A stretch of 51,690 bases of DNA. Origin: Parachlorella kessleri (Eukaryota; Chlorophyta; Trebouxiophyceae; Chlorellales; Chlorellaceae). This document shows, piece by piece, positions 1-12,100 of this stretch (its first letter is position 1; each line of letters begins with the position of its first letter). The notes under the pieces were generated by a model. The model saw only the letters and a list, made by a program, of their open reading frames with translations. It ran no database searches and was not told where the DNA came from. The position numbers and the translations under genes were made by a program. The stretch covers positions 1-51,690 of the forward strand of contig BBXU01001105.1 in assembly GCA_001598975.1 (NCBI GenBank), in the 5' to 3' direction.

Positions 1-188
1 GCGAGGAGGGCGGCGGCAAGAGTGTTAGGGGAACATGGGCAGGTCGACCCCAACCTGCAAGACCTGGCAGTTGGCGTTTTGGCGGTGCATAGGAAGACAA
101 CCGAGGACCCCCCTTAAACTAGCTAGATGATGCATGCCCCGGCCCAAAACCAAAAAACCTCCAAAAAGATTATTCCCTGGTGGTGCAG

Positions 189-3100
189 GTGTTGCTGCTG
201 GAGGAGTTCTGGGGCAGCAACCCTGAAGGTGAAGAAGTGAGCAGCAGCAGCAACCCCACCCCCCAGCTGGACCCCTCCAACCTGGCTTACCTGCTGTTCA
301 CATCCGGCTCCACCGGCAGGTGAGGTGTTTGTGCTGCCTCTTGCACACCCTGCCAGTATTCACCTGTCAGTGAGCCACCGCTGGGGCCGCCCATGGCATA
401 CCTCCCTTGGGGGAAGGCGGGGCTGGGTGCGGGGTTGGCCTGTGTACTGCTTGAGGCTGGTGTGCTTGACATTGCCATCTGCGTGCTTGTGTCTGTACCA
501 CGTGCCGTGCATGGCTGTAGTGCCAATCGTCCTCCTTGGATATACCCAGGACAGGCCCAGGTGTGACAGCTGTGCTGCCAGGGCCGTGCACAAGCCATCT
601 CCTTCCTCCAATCTGCTGCTGCGGGTGTCTTAATTTGTGTATCCCATGCGCTGTGTTGGTTGTGCAGGCCGAAGGGGGCAATGATCACCCACCGGGGGCT
701 GGCCGACTTTGCAAGGTGGGTTGGCTTTCGGGCGGGCTGTCAGCAACCAAAGCTCAACCTCAGCAACCACACTGCTCTGCGAGGGACGATAGTGATCCAT
801 TCCGGGATTGAAGCATGTGATGGTAGCCATCCCATCATTTTGCCCGCCGCACGGCTCCCATGCCGACCTGTGGAACCCCGCGACTTGACCCCAAACCTTT
901 TCTGTACACCACACAACTGGCAGCGTACTAGGGCCCCGCAACAGCCTGTAGGCTCTTCTTGCCGGTTGCAGGGGCGCTGCTGACTCTCTGGGTCTGACCA
1001 GCGCCGACGTGGGACTTCTCAACTCCAGCTGCGCCTTTGACGCCCACATCACGCAGGCACGCCTTGGGGGGCCGCCTGTGTCTCGCCCGCTGTATGCCAC
1101 CCCACCCCTCATGTCTCCATATCAGGCTGCGTCGGTTTTCCTCACGTCGCTGGAAGCATGTTGGTCCCCCTTTTGCAGCTGCTTTGCTTACCAGGCAGTA
1201 GCAGATGCTAACCTGGCAGTAGCAGCTGCTGACCAGACAGTATCAGATGCTGACCTCCCCCTCCCCTAGCCCTGTGCAGCTGCTGTCAATCACCACCGGT
1301 GGGCGGCTGGTGATCCCCACGCCCCAGGGCCACACGGACCCCCGCTACATGGCGGGCCTGCTGCGCCAGGCTGGCGTGACGTGGCTGCTGACCGTGCCCT
1401 CGCTGGCGCTGCTGTACCTGGAGGAGCTGGCGCCGCTGCCGTGCTACACGCTGCGCATGCTGGTGCCCGTGGGTGAGTCATGGGATGAGTCGCTCGGTGC
1501 CCTGTGCTGCCCCCCGTGCGTGTTGCGTCTGTGAGGAAGTCAGTTTACGTGTGGGGTTGGTGCGGATCCCGAATGTAACCGGCCTGGTCTCGTCGGCTGC
1601 ATGCCAGCTAGCCATCTGAGCCCAGCTTGGTGGACTGCTCATGAGCATGCCTGGGCTACCCTTATGGGTAGCTTTGGATTTGCCTCCCACAGACTGGAGC
1701 AACATGCAAGTAGGCTTGCTTCTGCAGTGCGCATATACTGTTTGTTATCCGCCGCCCCCAGGTTTGTCTGTTTAGCTGACTCATTGTGTCATACACTTGG
1801 GCTCCCCGCCATGGGATACCACCACGATAAGGGACCCCCTTGTCGTGCCATGGGTCACGGGTTCGAACCCGGGAGGTTGCTGATTTTTCGGCCTTCCCGG
1901 GAGGGGGAAAGTGGTACCCAGCTTGCTGGGGGAGGGACCCTCGATACAATGGCAGCAGGCGGGCTGACCCGTCTGCTTCCCGTCGCCATGATAGCTGTCC
2001 CATGCCCTCTGGCAGGGGCACACAGCCGTGGTGTCGTTAACCCACGCCGCAGGCACGTCAACCACTGGTTGTCCTCCTTGGGGAAGCCCCACGGGGCTAG
2101 GCCCCAAGTAGCCACGGAGTAATCTTTCCCTTTTTTTACACTTGAGCTGCTCCTGCAACTGCAGGCGAGGCGCTGCCGCGCAAGCTGATGACCCTGGCTC
2201 ACAGCTTCCTGCCACACTTGAGCATCGTGAATGGCTATGGTGAGTTACAACCTGAATTCCGGCGACCACTTCTCCGCCGGTCGTCTTTCTGTGCTTGATC
2301 GGGCAGCCGAAGAATGACATCTACCCAAAGACTGGGAGAGTAGTCGCTGGTAGGGGGCTGACCTGCATGTCTCTAGAGCTAGCGCTCTGCAGGGCATGTC
2401 GTATCAAGTGGCGGCATGAATCGATAGATTAATGGCCGGCTCGGCTCCCATCCGCAGGTCCCACCGAGGCCACCGTCCAGGCGACAGTAGCTTACCTACC
2501 ATGGGACCCGCCCGTCATCACAGTTGGCTACCCCGACCCCAACGTGCACTGCTACATCGTCCAGCCAAGAGCCCCCTGGCAGTCGGCAGCAGACACGGCG
2601 GCAGCCCCTCCCGCCCCCGCCGCCGCCGGCAGCAGCGGGGCGTCAGCCCAGCCGGCCGAGGATGCCGCTGCTGGGCGCGCTGCCGCTGTGGCTGCTGTGG
2701 TGCCCGTGGGCGTGCCCGGGGAGCTGCTGCTGTCGGGGCCGCGGCTAGGGCGGGGGTACGTGGGCTGCCCCGACCTGACGGCCGCTGCCTGGGTGCCCAA
2801 CCCCTGCTTTGAGAAGGTGGCGGGGCACATGCCAGAGCAGCTGCGGCCTTGCTACAAGCTCGCGTATCGCACAGGTACGCTTGCCTGTGCATACCGTCAG
2901 TATCCGCCCTTGATTTGCATTCGGTCTGTTGTGGGATGCCAGGTGGGGTACCCTTGCCTATGTCTGCTGCTTGTGGGCTGCTGCCTGGTCAGGAAGACCT
3001 TGAAGCCAGATGACCAGACGCGCTTTGCTGTGAGGAAAGTAGATGCCCCGTCATCAGGAATGAACGCTTTTGGGGGACGCATGGTGCTTGGGCTGCGACA

Positions 3101-6100
3101 GCTGCCGTGAGGTTGACAGGGGCTGCTTGGCTGGTTGCAGGGGACTTGGCCCGGTGGCTGCCTGACGGGAGCATCGAATACCTGGGGCGCCTGGACCAGC
3201 AGGTTGGTGGGCGCTGTGGACGCAGTCTTGGTCCTAGTTTTGACACACAGCCGCCTGGCACTGGCAGGGGGCCCATGGGGAGTTTACGGGCAAACTGGTG
3301 GTGGGGGCACTGCCATGTCGCGTGCTGGGAGCCGTGTCTGCGTGTGTAGAGGGAAGCCTTACGGAGTGACAGGGCCTGGCCCAGTGGGCAGGTTGATAAG
3401 CCAGGCTGTTTGCTGGATGGGAAGGCGGTCATCTCCTTGCTTTCTTTTGTAGCGGAGGGCTTGCGGCTAAAGCCTGGGAAGCAGCAACAGGTGCTCAACA
3501 GGCCAGCCTTGGCCCCATCTTACAGGTCAAGATTGATGGAGTGCGCATCGAGGTCGGCGAGATTGAGGCGGTCCTAGCCTCGGCACCAGGTAAAGCCCAG
3601 TAGCTGCCTCCCCCTCCAAAGTATTATTGCAAAGCCTTGGTTGTCCTGTCGGCTAGCGGTGGAATTGCATGGGTGAGCTGGGGTTCATGCCACGCATCCA
3701 AGGTTCAGGCAGGTAAACCCGAGTGGTGGAGCCCCTGCTGGGAGAAAACCGGTGCCCTGACGTGATGGCAGCGTAACGACACGCTGCACACCGACTTGTC
3801 CCTCCCAGGAGGTTGAGCTTGGGGCATGCTGTGCCCGCTCTGCAGGTGTGGCCCTGGCAGCTGTGAGTGCCCAGGTGCTGGACGGCGGCGGCCGCAAGCG
3901 ACTGGTGGCCTATGTCACCCCCGCTACCGTGGACCTGGAGGCAGTCAAAGCACACTGCAGGTGGGACCTACCGCAGCAAGGTCGGCCGTGCTGAGTTGGG
4001 CACTGGGCACACCGTTCCGGCAGGCTTTCCGTTTGCTAATTGGTGCTAATATTAAGTGCTCGCGCCGTGCCTCGCCAGGCAGTGATGTGGGTGCTGCTAC
4101 CAGCATCCGCAGCCCCTCAGCCCCAGTAGCGAGCCTCCCTGCACATGGCTTGGTCTGCTGGGAAGGGGCGGCCCTTGTTGGTCCTGTCGGCAGCTTGCTT
4201 GTGCCCAAGTCCAGCCACTTGAGGAGAGACACAGTGGCACGCCCATCCATTAAGAGTCCTTCGCCACCCAGCAACCTCTCACGGCCATGGGGCGGGTCCC
4301 AACTGACACACACCTGCCTACTGACACACACCTGCCAACTGACATACACCTGCCCACTGACACCCACCTGCAGGGCCAAGCTGACCGGCGCCATGGTGCC
4401 CCCCGTGATCGTGCCCCTGGAGGCCATGCCCCTGCTGCCCAGCGGCAAGGTCAACCGCCGCGCGCTGCCGGCGCCGCCAACGCTGGGGGCGCAGCCAAGG
4501 AAGGAGGAGCCTTACGTGGCCCCCAAGGACGATGTGAGTGCCAGAGGGGGTGGCCAACCTGGAGCGGCGTGTGGGTGTTATTTTGTGTATGTGTGCTGTG
4601 TGTGCGCGCAACCCCGGAGGCGGCGCAAGGCGATGGTGTCGTGGTGGCTGTGTGGGCCGTGTGGTGCGAGTGTCATGTTGTGGTTGTGGCACGGAGGTAG
4701 CTGGCGGGAAGGGGGTGCTGCTGTGGTAGCTGATCCCAGGGCACGTGCCACGCTGAGGAAGGCAGACAACCGGCGTGGGCTGACCAGGGTGAGACGCATT
4801 CCTTTCCTGCTCTCCCTGACGTATCCATCATGTCACGGCCTGATCCATTTGCCAGAGCAGGAGGTTCTCCAGAGAGTAGTGGCTAGCCCCCGGCTGGCCG
4901 CCACACCAAGGGCCCCTGGCGTTGCTCCCAAGTGTAAAGCTCTTGCCTGTAGCATGCTTGACGTGACTGCTGTGATAATGATAATGTCCATTGCGCATTG
5001 CAGGTGGAGGCTGTCATTCAGGAGGTGGCGACCGAGGTGCTGGGGCTGGAGCGGGCCCTCAGCGTGACCGCGGACTTCTTTGCAGCCGGAGGCTCCTCGC
5101 TCAAAGCAGGCACGCCAGGCTGCAGATGCTGGGGGACGCAACCTGCAGCCCTGGCTTGGTGTTGCCCCGCACCACACGCTCTCTCGCGGGGGAGGGGGGG
5201 GGGGGTGTTCCAGGCATCGAGTGTGCTGGGCAGGGAACAATCCTCTGCACGCAAGGAGGGGCGCTCAGGCTTAACAGCCTTCCACCTGGCGCGCTCGTCG
5301 CTCACATGACCACTCCCCTCCGTGCCCTTGCTATGCTGTGTGCCCCCCCGCCCACCTGCAGGTGTCATCCAGGCCCGGCTGCGCGAGCGGCTGGGGGTCC
5401 CCGACCTGCCCGGCAACGCGCTGATGCAGAACCCCAGCATCAAGCAGCTGGCGCAGCAGATCCTGGAGGCCAAGGCGCGGCGGGCGGCCAGGCGGCGCGT
5501 GCCCAAGCCCATCATGGACCGAGCAATGTCCACGGTGAGTGGCCTGCTGGTCGCATCTGGCGGCTGTTGTAAGGGCGTTCGTAGGGCGATGGTAGTCGGC
5601 GATGGTCTATGGGTGAAGCGACTCTGAAGGAGGAGGAGGAGGGACAGATGGCCTGCAGGCCAGTATATGCTCCCAGGTGGCTGCTGCCATGCTGGAGCGC
5701 CGCTGGCGCTGCTGAGGTGGCGCACGCTGTCCCAGTCCACAGTGCCGCTGTGCTTTCTCTTTGGCCATCATCTCGGCTTGGCTCTCTGCCGTGCCGTGCC
5801 CTGCTTGCAGCGCAGCTCCCTGCTGCTGACCCGGCGGCGCTCGCAGCCCCTGACCGCGACCGGCACCAGCACCAGCTTCTCCACCACCTCCTGCGAGCTG
5901 TGCGGCAAGGACCACCTGTCGGCGGAGGACCTGCCCCTACCAGCCTTCTTCTCGTCGGCCATCTCTCTCCAGGCCTACGGTAGCTTTGGCAACATGAGCC
6001 GTGACGGCAGCGCCCGGTTGCAGCCGCCCTCGCCCTTTGCGTCTTCCGGCTCCGCCCCCATCTCCGGCCCATTCTCGGCCGCGGCGGCCGCCGCCCCGCC

Positions 6101-9100
6101 TGCTGCGCCCGCTGCCGCCGCGCTGGCCACGCTGCCCTCCATGGGCTCCTCGGGGTCCGGCCTCACCGGCGTCAGCAGGACGCTGTCCGTACCGCGGCGG
6201 CGGCTGCCGTACGCGGCGTACCTGGTACTGCAGTACCTGCTGCTGGTACTGGCCAACACGCCGCAGATGGTCAGCTGGCTGGCCATGCTGCTGCTGCTCA
6301 CGCTGGCCTACCGGGCGGTGGGCACCGGCTGGCTGGTGCTGCTGTGGCTGCCCATCTATGGCGTGGACCCGGTGGTCAACGCGGGATTGGCCATCCTCTA
6401 CACATGGCTGCTGCTGCCGCGCGGCTTGCACCCGGGTAAAGGCTGGGCTGAGGTGTCTGACTCGTCCTGTCATATTGCCCGAGCTGTTGGGGAGGCCTTG
6501 GCGACCTTATGGCAACCCTGTGCGCCGGTGCATTGCATCCACTGCAGTGCTGCAGGGCTCAGCTGTGGCTCCACGCCTTCCTTAATACAAGCACAGGCTG
6601 ACAGCTAACTATTTGCTTGCAGGCGTGCACCCGGTCTATGGCTGGCTCCACGCGCGGTGGGCGGCCGCCCGGGCGGTGCAGCGACTGGCGCTGTCCCAGG
6701 CGCAGCTGCTGCCCTACCTCGCCCGCACGCCGCTGCTGCCCCTGCTGTATCGAGCCCTGGGTGCCAAGATTGGCAAGGTGGGTGGGTGGGTGGTTCGGTG
6801 CAGGATGTACCCTTGGCTGCAGGGGTCGCCAGCCGCCCCTGCGTCGTGACTAAGTAGCTGCCCTGTGCAGCCGCAAATTTTTGTTTTGGTTAGCAGGGTT
6901 TAGAGCCCGAGGGAGTGGTGCGATTCCTGGAGGTACACCTGCCATTGGCAGGCCGCCGGCCTTTCCCTGGGCTGTGGAGGTGGCCCAGTTAAGCTCTCTT
7001 CTGGCATAGCGTTTGCCCTAGCACTGGGTGCGCCCTCCCCTCGCTTGCAGGGGGTGATGCTGGACACTGGCAGCATCCAGGACCCGCAGCTGGTCAACAT
7101 CGGGGAGGAGTCGCGGGTCGGGTTTGATGTGAAGGTGGCGGGCGCCATGATGGTGCCAGCTGGCATCGTGGACCCGGACCAACCAGCGCTGGTCTTCTCA
7201 CAGGTGCCGCTTGTTTATTGGTTGGAATTTCCGCCAGCGACGAGCTATTGAGCGCGGTGTGTGTGCCTGGGTTGCCCAGGCGGGGGCTGCATGGTGGAGC
7301 CACCAGTGATTGCTTGCGGTGAGACATGGGGCGGTCCCTCCGCTGGCAAGCCGGGGATTGGGGTAGGCGTGGTTCGGACCTCTTGGTCTAATGCTACGGG
7401 TTCACATGCTTGGTCAGGGGTGACAGTTTTGACTGCATGCAGTCTCTGGGCAGCTGCTTTGGGGCGTGGTACTATTGGCACCCCTGCTCGTGCCCTGCGT
7501 GTGTTGTGGGGTGTAAGGCGCCGCCTCGTGGTGTCTGTCCTGCAGGTCTGTGTGGGCGATGGGTGCCACGTCGGCCACAAGGCGGTCCTGCCGGCCGGGG
7601 CGCGGCTCAAGGACGGCTTCCACCTGCGACCGCGTGCAGCGCCCTCACACCCGGGCGCCGTGGGCAAGGGTGGGTTGGGTCCGTCCTGTGCCCTTGCCTG
7701 TTCTCTATGTGGTCTTGGCAGGCTGGGCAACTTGTGGGCCGGTGATGCACGTGCTGCACCGACTCTGCGCACGGAAAAACCTTAGACGGACGTGGGCTGC
7801 CTGCCTGGTACCAGACTTGCAAGGTTGGTTGTGTTCCAGACTGGAGTGCAGCAAAACCCAGGGTTTGGCACAAGTGAGGAACCCATAGCAGCTTGCTTTG
7901 AGATGCTGCTGAAGGGGTGGTGGTAGCCTTGGTCGCAGCTTTGCATGAGCATGAGCAGGTAGCCCAAAGCCTTGGCCTCCACTGCAGGCGTGCTTGCGGA
8001 CACCCCGGAATTTGCCGCCGAGGAGCACCTGGGCCGCCCGCTGACCCTGCTGTGCGCTGTGCTGGGGTTTGTCATGCACACGCTGGCCATGCTGCCCGGC
8101 ATGTGCGCCACCTTTGCAATCATGGGTGAGTCAGCGGTGATGCCTTCTGTGCAGCCTAATTGCTTGTGAAGAGCGGCTGGCGGTGCCTGCCGCCTCCAAT
8201 GCACAGCCACTGGTGCCTGGGTGTCCGCTGCCCCCGAGCCTGTCCATGTCAGTATCAGCCTACGCACCCTGCACCTTGCTCTGGTTAATTTTCTTGCTAG
8301 ATACTTCCTCCCTACAATCGATTGGTACCATTGAACCCCCCCCCTTCCCCCCCTCCCTCTGGTGAAATCATGACAGTTCGCGTAGTCGTAGGCATATGCC
8401 TGACCCCCACACTTGCGAGTGTACTGTGTCCTGACGTCCTAGACCTCAGGCACGGTCGGCGACAGGCGGCTGTTACAAACATGCTGTTGCCCTGGAGTGC
8501 TTTCCACTGCAGCCGGCATCCTGAGCGACAACCCCTTCCGCACCTTGTTTGGAAACACATAAAAAATACCAGAAGGGCTAATAAAAAAATAATAGTATTA
8601 AACCAATCACGTGTCCCCCTCCGCAGCCGGCATCCTGGGCGACAACCCGTTCCGCGCCTTCTTTGTAAAATCAAAACTTGGGAAGGGATGAGAGTAAAAA
8701 CAAACTTGTCTTCCCGCTGCAGCCGGCATCCTGGGCGACAACCCTTTCCACCTTCTGGACCGATACATCTTCCGCGACTTCGCATTGGGCGTCGACAACC
8801 TGGAGTGGCGCCTGGTGGTCTGGCCGCCGCTCTTCTCGGCGCTGTTCCAGGTGCTGGTGCACCCGGCCGGGACCTTCTGCCACACGCTGCTGCTGGTGGC
8901 CTTCAAGAGGCTGGTGGTCGGCCGCCTGCCGCCAGGTGGGTGGGTGGGCTTGGCGCTTGTTCCTGCCCTGGCAAGGCTTGTCCTTGTGGTGATTGATCCT
9001 GCACGGCTGTTGCTGGTGGCCCTGAAAGTAGCAGGTGGTGGGCCACCTGCTGCCTGCTGTGCTGTGCTGTGGTTGCGCTGTCAGTCTGGTTTGAGGGCAC

Positions 9101-12100
9101 CTTGGCACAGCTTGCAGGCGTGCCGTGCTTGGGAACCCTGGAGCGTACCTCTCCTGGGTGCGCTTCTGGGCCGCGAGCCTGCATAGTGTGTTCCTGAGAA
9201 ATGAGGAAACTGAGGAAGTTATTGTCCGCCAAGGCGGCGCGAGGGAGGCAAGGAGCAGCCGATCTAGGGGCAGGGAGCACAGAAGTCCAGTAGGGGTCTG
9301 TCCTACTGCGGTGCATAGCCTGCGGCAGACAAGGCTGCCCTGTCTGCGGTCAGGGTGATCGAGGACCGCTTCTCTTGTGCTGAGGGGCTCAAATTAAGCC
9401 CCAGCCAGCCAGCCATGCACCCGCCCGCCTGACTGCCTTTTGCTTTGTGCTCGCGGCCCCCCACCCTGGCGCAGGCACCTGCCTCCTCAGGTCCCGCTGG
9501 CTGCTGTTCCGCTACGCGCTGTTCTGCCGCATGCTGGAGGACGCCTACCAGGACCGCTTCAAGAAGCTGGTGGCCTCTACCACGCTCATCGCCGACCTGT
9601 ACAGGTGAGGTTCCCATGGTTTTGGAAGGACACCAAGGTGAGGCTGACATGGTCCTTGGAGGACACCAAGGTGAGGTTCCCATGGTCCTTGGAGGACACC
9701 AGGGCCGCCCTGCGGGGTTGTTGATCACGAATGGCTGCTCGTGTGTTGGGCTACGGCGCGTTCCTCGGGCCAGCTGTCCATGTGGCGTGCCTAGCTGCAC
9801 AGCTCTGAGCCGGACCGGCGGGGGCTGGCGGGCTGCTGCGGCGTGGTGCCCAGGTTTTGTGAGCGCTGGGCTGAGGGGGTAAGCAGCTCCTGGTGCACAC
9901 CAGCCAGCCTCGAGACACGGCACTACAGAAGGTACAAGTGACACACCCGAGGGCCCAGCGCTGAAATCTGTATGCCGCCAGCCCTCCCACCCGCCCGCCC
10001 GCCGTCCATCACCACATGACAGTTGCCCCGGTCCCGCCACGCGCTGCATGCTGCTGCTGCTGCCCCTGCTGTGCCAGGTGGCTGGGCGCCAGCGTGGGCT
10101 CCAACGTCTTCCTGGGCGACTTCAACGCCACCTGCCACGACTCGCTGGTCATCGGCGACATGGTGGCCACCGGCTGCTCCAATCGCGTGTACGGCGTGGA
10201 CGCGGGCGGCACCGTGCGCCGCGTGGTCATGGAGAAGGGGGTCACGGTCGGCAACTCCACCGTCATGTACCCCGGCTGCCGCCTGGAGGAGAACTCGCTG
10301 CTGGGGAACGACAGCGTGCTGCCCGCGGCGCCGCCGGGCTCTAAGGAGGAAGCCGGCGGCAGTGCCGGGGGTGGTGGTGTTAGCGGTGGGGTTGGTGGAG
10401 GCGTGGAGGTTGACCTGGAGGCGGGGCTAGGCGGGGAAGGAGGAGGAGGGGGGGGAGGGGGTCAGGTGAAGTGCCCTCAGGCCAACGGCAGCGCAGCGGG
10501 CGCAGCGCCGGGGGCGGGGAGCCCGACGAACCTGCCGTGGGTGCTGTCGCGCGGCATGCGGCAGCAGGGCAGTGTGCGGTACGTCTTCCGCGCCCGGCCG
10601 GCGCTCAAGGCGCTGAGCCCGCCCCCGCTGCCCCGCGCTGCGCTGGAGCCGTTGATTGAAGTGAGCAGGGAGGGCGAGGACAGCAGCTGCCTCTGCCAGC
10701 TGGACCTGCCGCAGCAGTGGAACCAGCAGGAGGTAGTAACAGGAACCCTAGACGTGCCGCAGCAGTGGGGGGGCCTGCAGGAGCTAGTAGTACAGACCTC
10801 ACTGGCCGCGGGCCAGCCAGAGCTGCAGCTGCCGCAACAGCCGCTGGGTGAGTACCAGCAGCAGCAGCAGGCGCAGCAGGCGGAGAGCCGCGTGAAGGAG
10901 GAGGAGAAGGAGCAGGAGCCGCCGCTGCTGCAGAAGCCGATGCAGCTGGCTCACCCCCTGGCGCTGTTCCCCTCGCCTTTTGCTACCTACAGCGGCTCCC
11001 CCTTTGCGCTGGCGGGGTCGCAGCAGCAGGTGCAGGTCTTGAAGGAGGAGGTTTTGAAGGAGATGGAGGAGGGGCGTAGTAAGAGCCCCGATTCCATGCT
11101 GGCACCGCTGGAGGGGCCCTCCCACGAGACGGAGGCGCCGCCCACCCCCAAGGGCAGCGCCCTCCTGCTCAGTGGCAGCGGGGCGGCCAGGGTGAGCCCC
11201 GGTGTCTGCAGCGACGCTGGCAGCAGCCACAGCAATAGCAGCAGCAGTAGCGGCGGCGGCGGCAGCGGCGGAAGCGACGGTGGCGCCAGCAAGGGCGCCA
11301 GGGAGAACGGCCATGACGAGGCGCAGCAGGCGCAGCATGCGCTCAACGGGGAGGGCCCACAGGCTGCCGCCGGGGCCGGCGGCGGCAGCAAGCCCCACCA
11401 AGCGGAGCGAGTCAAGGCGGTGGCTCCCCCTTTTCACGCTGCCAGGGTGGTCCTCTCCATGCTGGTGGTGCTGCCCATAGCCCCGGTGCTGCGCTGGAGC
11501 GTGATGACCTTTGCGGTGGTGCTGGTTGCCAACATCGCGGGCTGGCCCGCCATTGCGGTGTATGTGTGTGGCCTGGGGGGCGGCCTCGCGCTGGCCACGC
11601 TGTGGCTGCGCCTGCTGCCCTCGCTGGTAGGCATGTACCGCTATTGGGAGGCGGGCAGGGCGCCCGTGACGTCCATCACTGCCGCCATCACTAACAGTGA
11701 GTTTCTAAGAGCTCGGGCGGGCACCGGACGGGCTGCCAGTGCTGCGTTTACTGGGCTGGGGTGCTGTATGCGTGGGCTGGGTGTGATGGGACGGCGGCTC
11801 TCCCGCTGTGTTTGCGCGGTGTGCCGCAGTGCAGCCTGTGGTTGAGTGCGGAGGCATTCTGTTTGTAACCTCTGGCATGTGTGTGCATACCGATTTGCAT
11901 GGCGTTGTAGAGCAGGCTGGCAGGCATCAAGTTTCAACATGAACGCACTCTGATAGAGGTAATCTTTTGCTGCAGATAACCTGCACAACCCCATTTATGA
12001 CATTCTTTTAGACACGCCCTTCATGGCAGCTGTGTGGAGGGCTTTTGGATACAAGGCAAGTCCGCGGCTCTTGTCCTCTGCATGCCTGGCCTGCGCATCA

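Noticed and set aside
1855..1880. tRNA T-arm or polymerase III B-box (GGTTCGAACCC)
   Set aside because: The palindrome gives a 6-nt loop and the flanks do not fold into acceptor, D and anticodon arms. No A-box at the right distance. The same string at about 40588 is just coding sequence of TyrRS.
4302..4373. CRISPR-like repeat array (also 9603-9701 and 32129-32277)
   Set aside because: Units are directly tandem with no unique spacers and sit at intron ends in a eukaryotic genome.
10799..11437. Leu-rich minus-strand open frame opposite NRPS exon 20
   Set aside because: It is the mirror of CAG/GCA-rich coding sequence and has no conserved motif. The plus strand continues the NRPS frame with splice agreement at both ends.
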